Of a stretch of DNA of 64,000 bases, positions 1 to 9,871 are shown piece by piece; within the stretch, counting starts at the first letter, position 1; every line of letters begins with the position of its first letter. The DNA is from Serratia symbiotica (GTDB lineage: Bacteria; Pseudomonadota; Gammaproteobacteria; Enterobacterales; Enterobacteriaceae): contig NZ_CP050855.1 in NCBI RefSeq assembly GCF_000821185.2, positions 1,488,001 through 1,552,000 on the forward strand. The letters are read 5' to 3'. The position numbers and the translations under genes are program-made. The notes beneath the pieces were generated by a model. The model was not told the origin of the DNA, made no database searches, and saw only the letters and a list, made by a program, of their open reading frames with translations.

Positions 1-1863
1 GTTCAGCGTGCCACTGCCGGTCTGGGTCATCTGCCCGTCCCGGTGCGACAGGCTACCGGCGTTGAGGGTAATATTTCCCGCCTGGGTGGTGGTGTTATCC
101 AGTTGCAACCGGGTACCGCTGAGCGCCAGACTGCCGTTGGACAGTACCGCACCCTTATCACCGTTCATCTGTGCTGCCTGGATGACCAGCGTACCGTCAC
201 CAGCATGCACAATGGTGCCCTGCTGGTTGTTGAGGTTGGCGGTAATGAGCGTCAGGTTTTTGCTATTGCTGGCAATCGTACCCGCTCGGTTGTTGATACC
301 CCCGGCGTGGCTTAGCATCAGGTCTTGCTGGCCAAGCTGCTGCACCGTGCCCTGCTGGTTGGACAGTGCTTTGGCGGTCAGTGAAAGCTGGTCAGCACTG
401 AGTTTGCCGCCGTCGTTATTGAGCATCCCGCCAGTACGCGCAGCGAGTGTCTGGGTCGCTGCCAGATTGGCCCTGGCGGTGCGAATATCGCTTACCGTGG
501 CCTGAAGATCGATATTGTTGCCATAGGTCTGGCTGCCGCTGAAATCCAGCGCCGTGCCGCTGGCCGACAGATGGCCCGCCGCCGAGTTCTGGCCATTGGC
601 GGTGAGCTGCCCCTGGCTGTTCAGCGTCAGATTGCCACTGGTGCCAAGTTTGCCATCACTGGCCATGCCTGCCGCCAGCACTCCTTGTGCAGTGCTGTTG
701 AGGGTGGCAGAAGTCAGCGTGGTGTTTTGCGCTGCCGCGATGATCCCGCTGTTGGTCAGTGCGCCACGGCTCTGAACCTGGGTATCTGTTCCAGCGTACA
801 GTTTACCGCTGTTATTGATATCCCCGGTGGTCGTCACCTGGATTGTCTGAGAGGCCGTCATCGCTCCGCTGTTGGTGAGGGTACCGTCAGCGTTGACCAC
901 CACATCACCGGCGATGGCATTGAGCACCCCAGCGTTGTGCACGCCCACCCCAGTCTCGGTGCCGCGCAGCAGGATTTTATTGGCATACATTCCGCCCAGT
1001 TGGGACACATCCACAGCGACATACGGGCGGGGGCTGCCGTCGGTGGTTTTAGCGCTGACCGACTGATGTGCGGCATCCACGCTGTTGCGTCCGGTGGTTA
1101 CTGCCAGGTCATTGGCCCACACCCCAGCATTGATTCTGACCGAGCGGGCGATCAGGTCGGTGTGATCTTGCAGGCTGCTGTCCAGCCCGTTGCCTTGCAC
1201 CACAATCTCGCCGCGTTCGACGTTGTAACCCGTCAGTTGGCCGTTCAGCATCTGCGCCTGGCCGGTGGTCAGGGTGGCGCGGTTGGCGTTGATAAAACCG
1301 CAGCCGCTACAGGTGATACCTGCCGGGTTGGCGATCACCACCTGAGCTTTCTGGCCGGCCACTTCGATAAAGCCGTTTAGCTGGCTTGGATCGCGGGCGT
1401 TAACCTCATTGAGGATCACTTTGGCTTCACCCTTCGCCAACCAGGGATTGGCGGTGATCATCCCGGCGATCTGGGTCTGGGAATTGAGGGCACTGTTGTT
1501 GAGCACCACACCTTTGGCCTCAACGTCGAACTGGCTGTAGACGTTGCGGGAAACTCCCTCTGCACTGGGCGTCTGGATATTGACCTGCGGCGTGCCATTG
1601 GCACTGCTGATAATGGTCGGCTGCTGGTTGCCCGGCGCACTACCATCGGCAACGATCCCCGCCTGCACCGACTGGATGGCCCCGAGGGCCAGCAGCAACG
1701 CAAAGCACACGCCATGAACTTTACCGATCACCTGGCTGAGGGTGTGGCCGCTACCGGAGGGCGATGACGCGGCCCCCGCGCGGCCAGCCCCGGCGATATC
1801 GGGCACCACCATCAGCATGCCACGGGCGGTATTAAAAACGATGCGATAGAGATTCTTGTTCAC
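1..1863 (-). CDS. TpsA exoprotein (filamentous haemagglutinin/CdiA-like), N-terminal 621 residues, 3' end outside window
   Basis: Large secreted beta-helical exoprotein of a two-partner secretion system, exported through the TpsB pore encoded just upstream. The frame starts with GTG at 1863, overlapping the upstream stop as GTGA, and stays open to the window edge. An extended signal peptide region (MNKNLYRIVFN at residues 1-11, then a hydrophobic stretch to about residue 68, SVQA/GIV) precedes the TPS domain. That domain shows NPAGITCSGCGF near 179-190, a hallmark of FhaB/ShlA/CdiA proteins. Beyond it are repeated haemagglutinin-type strands rich in N, T, G and L. Because the C-terminus is missing, one cannot tell whether it carries a contact-dependent-inhibition toxin, is an adhesin, or is a haemolysin. 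The ATG-only open frames on the opposite strand here are shadows. Confidence 0.9.
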   Translation of the reverse strand, partial: MNKNLYRIVFNTARGMLMVVPDIAGAGRAGAASSPSGSGHTLSQVIGKVHGVCFALLLALGAIQSVQAGIVADGSAPGNQQPTIISSANGTPQVNIQTPSAEGVSRNVYSQFDVEAKGVVLNNSALNSQTQIAGMITANPWLAKGEAKVILNEVNARDPSQLNGFIEVAGQKAQVVIANPAGITCSGCGFINANRATLTTGQAQMLNGQLTGYNVERGEIVVQGNGLDSSLQDHTDLIARSVRINAGVWANDLAVTTGRNSVDAAHQSVSAKTTDGSPRPYVAVDVSQLGGMYANKILLRGTETGVGVHNAGVLNAIAGDVVVNADGTLTNSGAMTASQTIQVTTTGDINNSGKLYAGTDTQVQSRGALTNSGIIAAAQNTTLTSATLNSTAQGVLAAGMASDGKLGTSGNLTLNSQGQLTANGQNSAAGHLSASGTALDFSGSQTYGNNIDLQATVSDIRTARANLAATQTLAARTGGMLNNDGGKLSADQLSLTAKALSNQQGTVQQLGQQDLMLSHAGGINNRAGTIASNSKNLTLITANLNNQQGTIVHAGDGTLVIQAAQMNGDKGAVLSNGSLALSGTRLQLDNTTTQAGNITLNAGSLSHRDGQMTQTGSGTLN

Positions 1864-2414
1864 GGTAACATCCTTGACCGGTCTTGCGGGTATTCGGGAA
1901 GAGAAACAGATAATGGGTGGGCCATACGCCAGGCGCGGGCTTGTTGGTGGCTGACCTGGTCACCTTTGAAATTCATCACGCGTTTACCGCGTTGTGCTCC
2001 ACGGTGATAAAGGGAACGAAAACAGTGTTCGGGGAACAGCGTTTCGGTGACCAGGCGACTCATGGCGCGTATTTCACCAAACGGAGCGATACAGTCCCGG
2101 ATCCATAAACGGTTACCGCTTGCCCAGTCGCCTTCCCGTATTTGCACCTCTGCGCTGGTGAGATAGCGCTGTTCAGCCTGGTCGTTCAACCACATCCAGC
2201 TTATAAAAAATAGGGGGTTAGCATCACGACTGACCAACATATAGTGCTGGTGCTTGATAATCGGCAGCAGCACCGTGGGCAATGTATACAGCGGGAAATC
2301 CCGATGCTGGGATGAATGCATCCACAACCACACGGCGGCCCCCAATACTTCGGCTTCACTGCGGTCGCCGCCCAATATCAGCGGGGCATGCACATCATAA
2401 GTCCCTATCTGCAT
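1860..2414 (-). CDS. HlyC-family toxin-activating lysine acyltransferase (CdiC-like)
   Basis: 184 residues. The family (HlyC, RtxC, CdiC) transfers a fatty acyl chain from acyl-ACP to lysines of a partner exoprotein in the cytoplasm before export. The sequence shows WLWMHSSQHRDFPL at about 30-42, matching the HlyC catalytic His region (His37 here), and WIRDCIAPFGE at 104-114, matching the second catalytic residue (Asp107). The gene lies between the TpsB transporter (11 nt upstream) and TpsA (GTGA overlap), so the likely substrate is that TpsA. This transporter-acyltransferase-exoprotein order is known for some CDI loci (cdiB-cdiC-cdiA). The partner assignment is inferred from position. Confidence 0.85.
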   Translation of the reverse strand: MQIGTYDVHAPLILGGDRSEAEVLGAAVWLWMHSSQHRDFPLYTLPTVLLPIIKHQHYMLVSRDANPLFFISWMWLNDQAEQRYLTSAEVQIREGDWASGNRLWIRDCIAPFGEIRAMSRLVTETLFPEHCFRSLYHRGAQRGKRVMNFKGDQVSHQQARAWRMAHPLSVSLPEYPQDRSRMLP

Positions 2415-2424
2415 CGTCGGTGCC

Positions 2425-4131
2425 TCAGAAATTCCAGTTCAGGTTGAAACCCAGCGTCACCGGGCTGGTCTTGAAACCGTCAGGCTTTGAGAGCGGCACA
2501 CCGGCAAACAGGTCGTAGCGGCTGCTGAAGGCGCTGCCACGTACACCGATTACGCTACCGGCCAGGTGGGTTCCGACCAAGTTATCGGTACCATACCCGC
2601 TGACATGCCCATAGTCAGCCCCCAGATACAGTTCCTGATTCGGCACTGGCGTCGTCCAGGCCAGCTCATTACGCACCGTCCAGCCGCCGTTGGCGTTCAA
2701 GGTGTGTTCGCCATCAAAACCCCGCACCGTAAAGCGTCCCCCGATGGCAAACTGATCCTGCGGCGTCAGCGGGGTGTAGCTCATCTGGCGCTGATAGTTC
2801 AGGTTGTAACGGAATGTCTGTTTACCCAGCGCAAACGGCACGTTCAACTGGCTGGAGAGCTGGATAATCTTGCTCAGCGCGGTCGCTGCGCCGTAGGACT
2901 CTTCCGGCGCGGGGAGCGTACCGAACCAGCGGGTGCCACGCTGGTAACTGATCCCGGCGTCCAACGTCGCCTGTTGAATAAAGTGGCGGTGTTGCAAGCC
3001 TATACGCCAACCCACTGTGCGGCGGCGCTGCACTTCTATTTCAGTGTCATTGATATAATTCTTCGACCTACGTATCAGGATATCGTAGCTAAAGCTGGTT
3101 TTCTGGGTACCGTTACGGTGCAGTACATGGCCCAGTTGTACCGTCAGATTCTGGCTGTCACCGTGGTAACGGTAATCCCCACTCACCCCGGCCACGGTCT
3201 GGTGATAATCAACATCACTGACAGTGACCGACAGCATCGCGTAGCAGAACGGCACCGAATAGTGGGCGGTGACGTTTTTGCTGCCTTTGTCATTACCGGG
3301 TTGCAGCGCACGGGTGCCGGAAATGTAGAACAGATCACTGAGCGATAATGGGTTATCCAGCGATAGGGTCAATGCCCCCTGATAACGCCCGGTGCTTTTT
3401 GAGCCGAAGTCGTCCAGCGAGACACCCAACCGCCAGATTTTGGCCTGCTGCCAATGCAGCAGGATGTCGCTTTCACCCGGTTGTTCACCGGGGACGATGT
3501 CCATCTTGGCCTGCACGGTGGGCAGGCGTTGCAGGGACTCCAGCCCCTGTTCGATATCCCGTAAATCCAGCAGGTTACCGGCGCGGGGCGGAAAGGCGTT
3601 AAACAGGCTGATGTAGTGGCCACTGTTTGGCGTCAGTTTCACTTGGTGCACATAACCGGGCAGGATTTTCAGTTGCAGCGTGCCGCTGGTTAGATCCTGC
3701 TGCGGGGCCAACACGCGGGTGGTGATATAACCGTGATCCACCAGGCGGTTCTGTAGGGTGCTCATCAGCAGGTTGATGCCTTTACCCCCCAGGCAATGGC
3801 CCTGTGCCTGATTGGCGATGCGTTGCAGTGGTAGCCAGCGTGGCAGGGCATCCTGGCCACTCAGGCGCACCTGGTCGATGTTGAAACAAGGTTTTTCCTG
3901 CGGGAATGCCAAGCGGCCCAACCGGGAAGCCGGGGGCAACAGACGTACATCGGGCATAGGGGGCAAGAGCTGTTGCTCCAAGGCACGCTGGCGTTGTTGT
4001 TGCAGGATCAGTTGTTCACTGCTACTGGTAGCGGCAAACGCCAATGGGGAAACCATCAGCAACATCGGTAGGGGAATGACACAGGCACGATAGCGGAACA
4101 GATGGCAAGCTAAATGGGGAAAGAGCATCAA
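2425..4131 (-). CDS. TpsB outer-membrane transporter (ShlB/FhaC/CdiB family)
   Basis: 568 residues, the usual size for a two-partner secretion pore. A signal peptide is visible (hydrophobic segment to about residue 34, LAFA/ATSS), followed by a Q-rich N-terminal helix region. POTRA-type sequence comes next ([11 protein letters not shown] at about 82-92, then [14 protein letters not shown]), and then a C-terminal 16-strand beta-barrel. The barrel carries the conserved L6 motif VRGF ([15 protein letters not shown]) and ends in a terminal Phe (NLNWNF), as outer-membrane barrel proteins do. It is the first gene of the minus-strand operon with the acyltransferase and TpsA downstream. No frameshift is seen, so the secretion machinery looks functional. 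Confidence 0.93.
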   Translation of the reverse strand: MMLFPHLACHLFRYRACVIPLPMLLMVSPLAFAATSSSEQLILQQQRQRALEQQLLPPMPDVRLLPPASRLGRLAFPQEKPCFNIDQVRLSGQDALPRWLPLQRIANQAQGHCLGGKGINLLMSTLQNRLVDHGYITTRVLAPQQDLTSGTLQLKILPGYVHQVKLTPNSGHYISLFNAFPPRAGNLLDLRDIEQGLESLQRLPTVQAKMDIVPGEQPGESDILLHWQQAKIWRLGVSLDDFGSKSTGRYQGALTLSLDNPLSLSDLFYISGTRALQPGNDKGSKNVTAHYSVPFCYAMLSVTVSDVDYHQTVAGVSGDYRYHGDSQNLTVQLGHVLHRNGTQKTSFSYDILIRRSKNYINDTEIEVQRRRTVGWRIGLQHRHFIQQATLDAGISYQRGTRWFGTLPAPEESYGAATALSKIIQLSSQLNVPFALGKQTFRYNLNYQRQMSYTPLTPQDQFAIGGRFTVRGFDGEHTLNANGGWTVRNELAWTTPVPNQELYLGADYGHVSGYGTDNLVGTHLAGSVIGVRGSAFSSRYDLFAGVPLSKPDGFKTSPVTLGFNLNWNF

Positions 4132-4500
4132 ACAATCCTTGTTAGAAAACGCTTAACGCTTACTTATATAAATTTATGCAGATACTATCCACAAGATCGC
4201 GGGTTTGCAACGACATCCCCCAGGTTTTCATACCTCATTTGTAAGCAGATTTGGCATTATCCCGGTTGATTGCATCGCGCACTCAAACCAGCATCTTGCT
4301 GTGAGCAGTCGGAGAACAATGAACCGATTGATCATCAAATTCAGTAATATTGCTCACGTTCACTCCATAAGCAGTAGGAGGGCAGAGAACAGATTTTCCG
4401 CTACTCACCCGTGGAACTCACAGAGTGGCAAACAGTTTTTGAATACGTGCCTAGCCCTAGGCAAACCAGGGTAACGGTAGCTAACATTCCATGGCATACT
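4132..4500. other. Intergenic region upstream of tpsB, no gene recognised
   Basis: About 370 nt between the tpsB start and the tRNA-Ser terminator. The part next to tpsB is AT-rich and probably holds its promoter, but no confident -10/-35 pair was picked. Short plus-strand open frames here lack ribosome binding sites and run into the tRNA, so they are not called. Confidence 0.5.
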
Positions 4501-4531
4501 AAAAACCCCAAGCTTGTCATAAACTTGGGGT
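4501..4531 (-). terminator. Rho-independent terminator after tRNA-Ser
   Basis: On the minus strand the sequence reads ACCCCAAG, a short loop, CTTGGGGT and a run of T. This is a GC-rich stem followed by a U-tract, placed 8 nt after the tRNA 3' CCA end. Confidence 0.9.
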
Positions 4532-4538
4532 CAGAGTC

Positions 4539-4626
4539 TGGCGGAAGGACAGAGATTCGAACTCTGGGAGCTGTTACACTCGACGGTTTTCAAGACCGTT
4601 GCCTTAAACCACTCGGCCATCCTTCC
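4539..4626 (-). tRNA. serT: tRNA-Ser (anticodon UGA)
   Basis: 88 nt on the minus strand, from GGAAGGATGGCCGAG to TCCTTCCGCCA. The acceptor stem GGAAGGA/TCCTTCC pairs fully and the 3' CCA is encoded. The anticodon loop is CTTGAAA, giving anticodon TGA. The long variable arm is typical of serine tRNAs and the T-arm holds GTTCGAATC. Length and layout match enterobacterial serT. It reads codon UCA and related UCN codons. It is a single-gene transcript with its own terminator. Confidence 0.97.
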
Positions 4627-4776
4627 AATGGGCGCAAATACTAACGATACCGTTATGAAATGTCTACCGTCTTCATGCAAAAAAACACAGCTAAAAGTGC
4701 ATTTGCTTAAACTTCAGGCTACCAGGGGTGAAAAAGCCGCCAACGTGACCAAAAGGGCTTTTTGATCAATCTCACT

Positions 4777-6174
4777 TTATCTCTCGATGCGTTTTTTCCC
4801 TTTTGTTAGCTGATAACGTATCAGGTCACACAGTAAAAAAATCAGCAGGCTGATGCCCATCACCGGCAGGCAAAACCCTAGCAGCAGTGTCAAACTCACG
4901 ATCAGCAGTAACGGGACGATAGGCGTTTTGCGTAATAGCATTAGCGGGGATCGCTGGGGTTGACGCACCACCCGTGTCGGCCGGGTGCGCCACCACATCA
5001 CGTACCCGGTCACCACCATCGCCGCCAGCCCGGCGGCAAACATCACCAGCACCAGTTCATTGGCCAGACCGAACAAAACTCCCATATGCAAATCGATGCC
5101 CCAGCGCGTCAACTTCGCCGCTAACGGATATTGTGCAAAGCTGACCCGTTCGACCACAGCCATGCTCACAGGATCGAGGGCGACGGCATCGACCTGCGTC
5201 GGCCAACTGCGATCGATTTCCATCACCGCCCAGGCTCTTCCAGGAGTTGGCTGTTTGATTTCAATTTTCGCTGCCTTGATACCTGCCAAGCGCGCAGCGG
5301 CTAATGCGCGGTCATAGTCTGCACCGTTGATCGGAGCCAACGATATTGGCGGGTGCATTTCATGCCCACAATGTTCAGCATGTTCATCAACAGGCTCTTT
5401 CCCCAGTACGGTTGATAGGGATGGCGTCGCCCAGCCGAATTGTTGACGTAGCATGCTGATGTTCCCCCCTGCCCATTGCGACCAAGTCAGTCCCGTAACG
5501 GAGAAAAACAATAGCCCTATCAGCAGCAGCACACCGAATTTTTCATGCAGCCTACGCAGCCCTTTCCCAGAAGCTTTCGCCTGCCGACGTTGCCGTGCGC
5601 CCCATAGGATCAAGCCCCCCAGCGCAGTAACCCACAGCCAGGAGGCCGCAAGCTCGCTGTAATTACGTCCCAAATCTCCCAGTAATAGGCTTCGATGAAA
5701 TTGATCCAACCAAGTACGCAACGGCAATACGCCGCTGGTGCCATAGACGATCAGCGTACCCTGCAACTGCGCCGTCACCGGATCAACAAACACCGCCAGC
5801 CTTTCCGCTGGCTGCAAACCGGCAACATCGAATAACACCCGGGTATTTTCGCCGTCGACGGGAGAGGGCCGCACGGCGGAAAGCACGGCGTGCGACGGGG
5901 CGAACGCTTGGGCTGCACTAACCTGCCGTTGCAACGGTAACACCGTTCCTCTGCTGTCGTTATACAACTGGCGTGCGTATAGGTGCGATTCGATTTGCGG
6001 CGTCAGTGCATATAAAATTCCGCTCAGCGCCGCCAACAGCAGAAATGGGCCGACAAATAAACCGATATAAAAATGAATACGCTTCACCAACGGAATAAAC
6101 CAACTGCCGGTTGTCACTCGCTGTTTACTATTTTTGGCAGCCACTGATAACGTAGAAATATGCTCTGGCATCAT
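4777..6174 (-). CDS. PepSY-associated TM-helix membrane protein
   Basis: 465 residues. It has an N-terminal cytoplasmic tail, then a transmembrane helix with the family signature WHFYIG-like KRIHFYIGLFVGPFLLL at about 31-47. A large periplasmic part with PepSY-like segments (YDRALAAARLAGIKAAKIEI) follows, with further TM helices near 167-190, 213-230 and 366-390 and a hydrophobic hairpin at the C-terminus. Relatives (PiuB/FpvG-type) often sit with siderophore uptake genes and are linked to iron release or reduction. No receptor gene is adjacent here, so that role is inference. Two Met codons are available (6174 and 6171) without a clear Shine-Dalgarno. Confidence 0.8.
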   Translation of the reverse strand: MMPEHISTLSVAAKNSKQRVTTGSWFIPLVKRIHFYIGLFVGPFLLLAALSGILYALTPQIESHLYARQLYNDSRGTVLPLQRQVSAAQAFAPSHAVLSAVRPSPVDGENTRVLFDVAGLQPAERLAVFVDPVTAQLQGTLIVYGTSGVLPLRTWLDQFHRSLLLGDLGRNYSELAASWLWVTALGGLILWGARQRRQAKASGKGLRRLHEKFGVLLLIGLLFFSVTGLTWSQWAGGNISMLRQQFGWATPSLSTVLGKEPVDEHAEHCGHEMHPPISLAPINGADYDRALAAARLAGIKAAKIEIKQPTPGRAWAVMEIDRSWPTQVDAVALDPVSMAVVERVSFAQYPLAAKLTRWGIDLHMGVLFGLANELVLVMFAAGLAAMVVTGYVMWWRTRPTRVVRQPQRSPLMLLRKTPIVPLLLIVSLTLLLGFCLPVMGISLLIFLLCDLIRYQLTKGKKRIER

Positions 6175-6840
6175 GCATTGCTCATATTAATAGAAGATGG
6201 CAGCGAAATTTACCCGAACCAACTCCAATTAACAAATAGTTTTATTATTTTTTCGTATTATTTCTCATTAATGTTACAATATAGCCACATTGGGTTTCAC
6301 TCTTTTAGCCCACGAGAACCGCCTACGGTGAAATTATCAACGACACATAGGCGTATACCAACCTGGGGCTATTCGCGATGCTGATGGTTTGCATTGCGCC
6401 TTTACCCCCTGACCATAACCATAAAATTTTAAAAAAACAATGATATATCAAGGCTGTTTGGCAGAATTTCCGCTACCATTCACCAGACGTTAATGGGGCA
6501 TAGGCCAGAACCACGCTAGGCTTCTATCAAACGTGAGTACTACCGAGAGGCTATTTATTCCCATTAATCAGCTAGTTTTTACGCTTTATTTATTAAGGCA
6601 GGAGTGCTCTCGTTTAAAATAAACAGAGTGCCCCAGAAAAATCAGCTTTTATTAGCACGGTTTCTTATTTTAATTTCCTATTTTCTTATTGTACAGGTTA
6701 TATCGAGTTCACCAGAGCAGCACGATGATAACGCGAATTTTTTCTACCCGGATCACAGATTGTGATAAAGATAGTTCATGATTTTTTTGCGGGCGTTTTC
6801 ACCCTTGATCCTGGCATCCACATGACATCCACCTGGTGCA
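6175..6840. other. AT-rich intergenic region, no intact gene
   Basis: About 665 nt between two divergently oriented features. The left third is very AT-rich and probably carries the promoter of the PepSY-TM gene. I found no protein-coding stretch I can recognise, and no repeat copy. Confidence 0.5.
6254..6272 (-). promoter_or_regulatory. Possible Fur box upstream of the PepSY-TM gene
   Basis: On the minus strand the segment reads ATTAATGAGAAATAATACG, an imperfect match to the Fur consensus (GATAATGATAATCATTATC). It lies about 80 nt upstream of the PepSY-TM start. In an AT-rich background such matches arise by chance. The link rests on the usual iron regulation of the family. Confidence 0.25.
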
Positions 6841-7149
6841 ATGAACAGCGAATACTCGCGCTCCTCATCAGATAGCCACACATCTGGCTTTTATGTCGCC
6901 GTCTGGACACTGATGGTGCCATTTGACAAGATACACATCGGCATTGGCAATACTTCTCTGGGTTTGCTGCTGTGCATCGGTGTGGGGTCTATGCTGGGAA
7001 TGCCACCGACCGGCAAGTGGGACTGCCGCTCAGTGGTTCTGCGGGCCAGTCCAGCGTTAATCGGCTTTATCCAATCTGGCGGTAGCTTTACCTGCATTGT
7101 GACGCTGTTGCTGGCAGTCACCGACAGCAACAGAGCAGTCATCCGCTGA
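6841..7149 (+). pseudogene. Probable remnant of an MFS transporter (N-terminal part)
   Basis: The frame encodes about 100 residues. The stretch SGFYVAVWTLMVPFDKIHIGIG followed by TSLGLLLCIGVGSMLGMPPTGK resembles the first two or three helices of YbjJ-type major facilitator proteins (loop with VPF..K..IGI, then GSMLxMPxTG). The frame stops after about three helices, far short of the roughly 400 residues of the family, and is followed directly by rcsD. There is no good ribosome binding site. Family assignment is from memory of the motif pattern and remains tentative. Confidence 0.4.
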
Positions 7150-7171
7150 TTTCAGGAGCACGCAGTCAACT

Positions 7172-9871
7172 ATGCAAAACAAACAACTGACTATCAGTTC
7201 AAGTAATATTACCCGTAGCTTCTGGCTGTTTATTGTGTTGCTGACGATTGGCATCGGTCTATACGGTTATAACTACACTAACGCCTGGCTGGTGGAAAAA
7301 AAATATGCGCTGACCAACATCACTAACGCGCTGCAAAAACGCATCAATAGTTATCACTATATTACCTATCAGATCTACGACAAGTTCAGCAATGTTCCCT
7401 CGCTGAGTATCGATCCCAGCTTGCAGGAGACCCGGCTGCGACCAAATGTCTACTACGTTGAAAAAATGCACAAGAAAACTGATGCGGTGATCTTCGGTAG
7501 CCATGACGACAACACGCTGGCGATGGTCGCCAATATCTCGGACTATCTGGATACCCGCTGGGGCGCCAAGACCGAAAATTACGCCATGTATTATCTCAAC
7601 GGCCAAGATAACAGTCTCAGCCTTATCACCACCCAGCCGTTGAGAGAGCTAGCCTCACGTTTACAGGAAAGCTATCTGGCCACCTCGGTGGAAGAGCACC
7701 GTGCAGAAATGCTGCAACAGGCCAATATGCTCAACGAACGCGAAAGTTTCTTGGGTTTGCGTAAGCAACACTTCCGCAATGTTTACTTCTTCTCCATGCT
7801 CACCACCTTTAACCAACCGGGGCATCTGGCCACAGTGATCGCCTTCGTTCTGCCAATCAACGATATTATCCCAGCCAATATGGCGCTCTCAAGCTTCCTG
7901 TTGGAACCAAGCAATATCGATTTAGATGACAGCGCGATACCTGCGGGAAACGCGCTCAACGCCTATGTGACAATGGCTGGCAACTGGGTAGAATTCAGCG
8001 CATCACTTCCCAATACACCGTTGAAGATGGTTTACCGCGTTTCAGCACTCAATCTGGCTTGCGATCTGCTGCGCAACAATATCTGGTTGATCATTATCAA
8101 TCTCCTATTGTTGGTGCTGTCGATGATGAGCATTTATTTTATCCGCCGCCAATACATCCCCCCAAGCGAGAGCATGGCCGTTGAGCTAGAGGCCGAACGC
8201 GCATTGAATCAGGAGATCATCACCAGTCTCCCTTGCGGCCTGCTGGTGTACAACTTCGCTAGCAATAGGGTGATCGTCAGCAATAAAATTGGCGAACATC
8301 TGCTGCCACATCTCAATCTGAATAAAATCGCCCATATGGCCGAGCAGCATCACAGTATGATACAGGCAACGGTGAATAATGAGATGTACGAGATCTGTAT
8401 CTTCCGTAGCCAGCTATCACCCGAATCCTATCTGTTTCTGCTAAACGATCAGAATAGAGAAATAATGGTCAACAAATGGTTGCAGCAGGCACGGCGCGAA
8501 TACGATAAAAATATCCGGGCACGCAAGCTGATGCTGCATAATTTGGGCATTGAGCTGAACGAGCCGCTACGCCTAATACATGGTCTAGCCGAGCGCCTGC
8601 GCAACCAACCGGATAGAAAGCAGCAGACGCTGCTGAACCAGCTGGCGGCGAGTTCCTCCTCGGTGTTAGAACTGATTGAAAACATCACCCTGCTCACCCA
8701 GTTGGAAACCCAAGACTGGCAACCTTCACACCAGTCATTCGCCCCGGTAGCAATGATTGATGAGTTGCTGCTGGAAGCCTTGCCAGCGATCAATCAAAAA
8801 GGGCTGGCGCTGTTTAACCATTTCCATCTGGATGTCGATCAACGTTACATAAGCGATGCCAGTGCGCTACGCAAGGTCATCTCGTTGTTAGTGAATTACG
8901 CCATCACCACTACTGCCTACGGCAAGGTTTCACTGGTGATCGATCATGAGCCAGGCCATGCGGATCGGTTGATATTCCACATCAATGATACCGGCTCTGG
9001 CATCTCCGATGAGGAGATCAGTAACCTTAGCTATCCTTTCCTCAGCCAAACGCAGGTGGATCGTTTTAATCATGGTTCCGGTCTCACCTTCTTCCTGTGC
9101 AACCAACTGTGTAAAAAGCTCAATGGTCAGTTGAATATCTGTAGCAAAGTGGATATCGGTACCCGCCATACCATTCGCATCGCCATGGAAATGGAGAAAA
9201 AAGCGGCGGAAAAGCAGGAGAAACTGCTTGATGGTGTCACCGCCCTGCTGGACATCACCTCGAAAGAGGTGCGCGGTATTGTGACTGAGCAACTGCAAGC
9301 TTACGGTGCCGATTGCCTGGTCGACGAAGATCGCCAGATCAACTGCGATTATGACTTACTACTGACCGATAACCCACAGCGGACAGATGATGACACGCTG
9401 TTGTTGGCTGGCGATGAAATGGGCTGGCAACAACTAGGAAAACGTTACATCCGAGTAAACTATAACTTGAGTGGTGCAATGCTAGACGCCGTGCTGATGC
9501 TGCTCGAACAGCAAATGGCCGTTCCGGAACAAGAGAAAAACCCGTTCACGTTGAACATCGAAGATACCCAACCCTATGAAAAACAATTGAAATCAAGCAA
9601 TTACCATGACCTATTTGTCGAGACAGTACCCGACGATGTCAAAAAACTGTATACTGAGGCAGGCAGCAGTAATTTGCATGCGCTGTCGCAAACCGTACAC
9701 CGCCTGAAGGGCGTGTTTGCCATGTTAAATCTGCTTCCCGGCAAGCAACTGTGTGAATCATTAGAGCAGCACATCACTGATGGTGATACACGCAATATCG
9801 GGAATAACATCAGTCAGATTGATTTTTTCGTCAGCAGACTGCTGGAGCAAGGTAGCCAACAACATGAATGA
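7172..9871 (+). CDS. rcsD: RcsD phosphotransfer protein of the Rcs phosphorelay
   Basis: 899 residues; inner-membrane intermediate that passes phosphate from RcsC to RcsB. It has an N-terminal TM helix (about 16-33), a periplasmic domain and a second TM helix (about 302-325). A degenerate histidine-kinase-like region and the ABL domain follow, then a C-terminal HPt domain. The HPt motif QTVHRLKGVFAMLNL is visible with the phosphorylated His at about 843 (E. coli His842). An AGGAG-type ribosome site lies 12 nt before the ATG. The gene overlaps rcsB by 8 nt, implying translational coupling. Confidence 0.97.
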   Translation: MQNKQLTISSSNITRSFWLFIVLLTIGIGLYGYNYTNAWLVEKKYALTNITNALQKRINSYHYITYQIYDKFSNVPSLSIDPSLQETRLRPNVYYVEKMHKKTDAVIFGSHDDNTLAMVANISDYLDTRWGAKTENYAMYYLNGQDNSLSLITTQPLRELASRLQESYLATSVEEHRAEMLQQANMLNERESFLGLRKQHFRNVYFFSMLTTFNQPGHLATVIAFVLPINDIIPANMALSSFLLEPSNIDLDDSAIPAGNALNAYVTMAGNWVEFSASLPNTPLKMVYRVSALNLACDLLRNNIWLIIINLLLLVLSMMSIYFIRRQYIPPSESMAVELEAERALNQEIITSLPCGLLVYNFASNRVIVSNKIGEHLLPHLNLNKIAHMAEQHHSMIQATVNNEMYEICIFRSQLSPESYLFLLNDQNREIMVNKWLQQARREYDKNIRARKLMLHNLGIELNEPLRLIHGLAERLRNQPDRKQQTLLNQLAASSSSVLELIENITLLTQLETQDWQPSHQSFAPVAMIDELLLEALPAINQKGLALFNHFHLDVDQRYISDASALRKVISLLVNYAITTTAYGKVSLVIDHEPGHADRLIFHINDTGSGISDEEISNLSYPFLSQTQVDRFNHGSGLTFFLCNQLCKKLNGQLNICSKVDIGTRHTIRIAMEMEKKAAEKQEKLLDGVTALLDITSKEVRGIVTEQLQAYGADCLVDEDRQINCDYDLLLTDNPQRTDDDTLLLAGDEMGWQQLGKRYIRVNYNLSGAMLDAVLMLLEQQMAVPEQEKNPFTLNIEDTQPYEKQLKSSNYHDLFVETVPDDVKKLYTEAGSSNLHALSQTVHRLKGVFAMLNLLPGKQLCESLEQHITDGDTRNIGNNISQIDFFVSRLLEQGSQQHE

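Noticed and set aside
571..1380. 269-codon plus-strand open frame
   Set aside because: It is antisense to the TpsA frame, which has a signal peptide and TPS motifs and starts with GTG 1863; the plus-strand product shows no family features.
4205..4644. Two short plus-strand open frames
   Set aside because: They run into or across the tRNA-Ser gene and its terminator.
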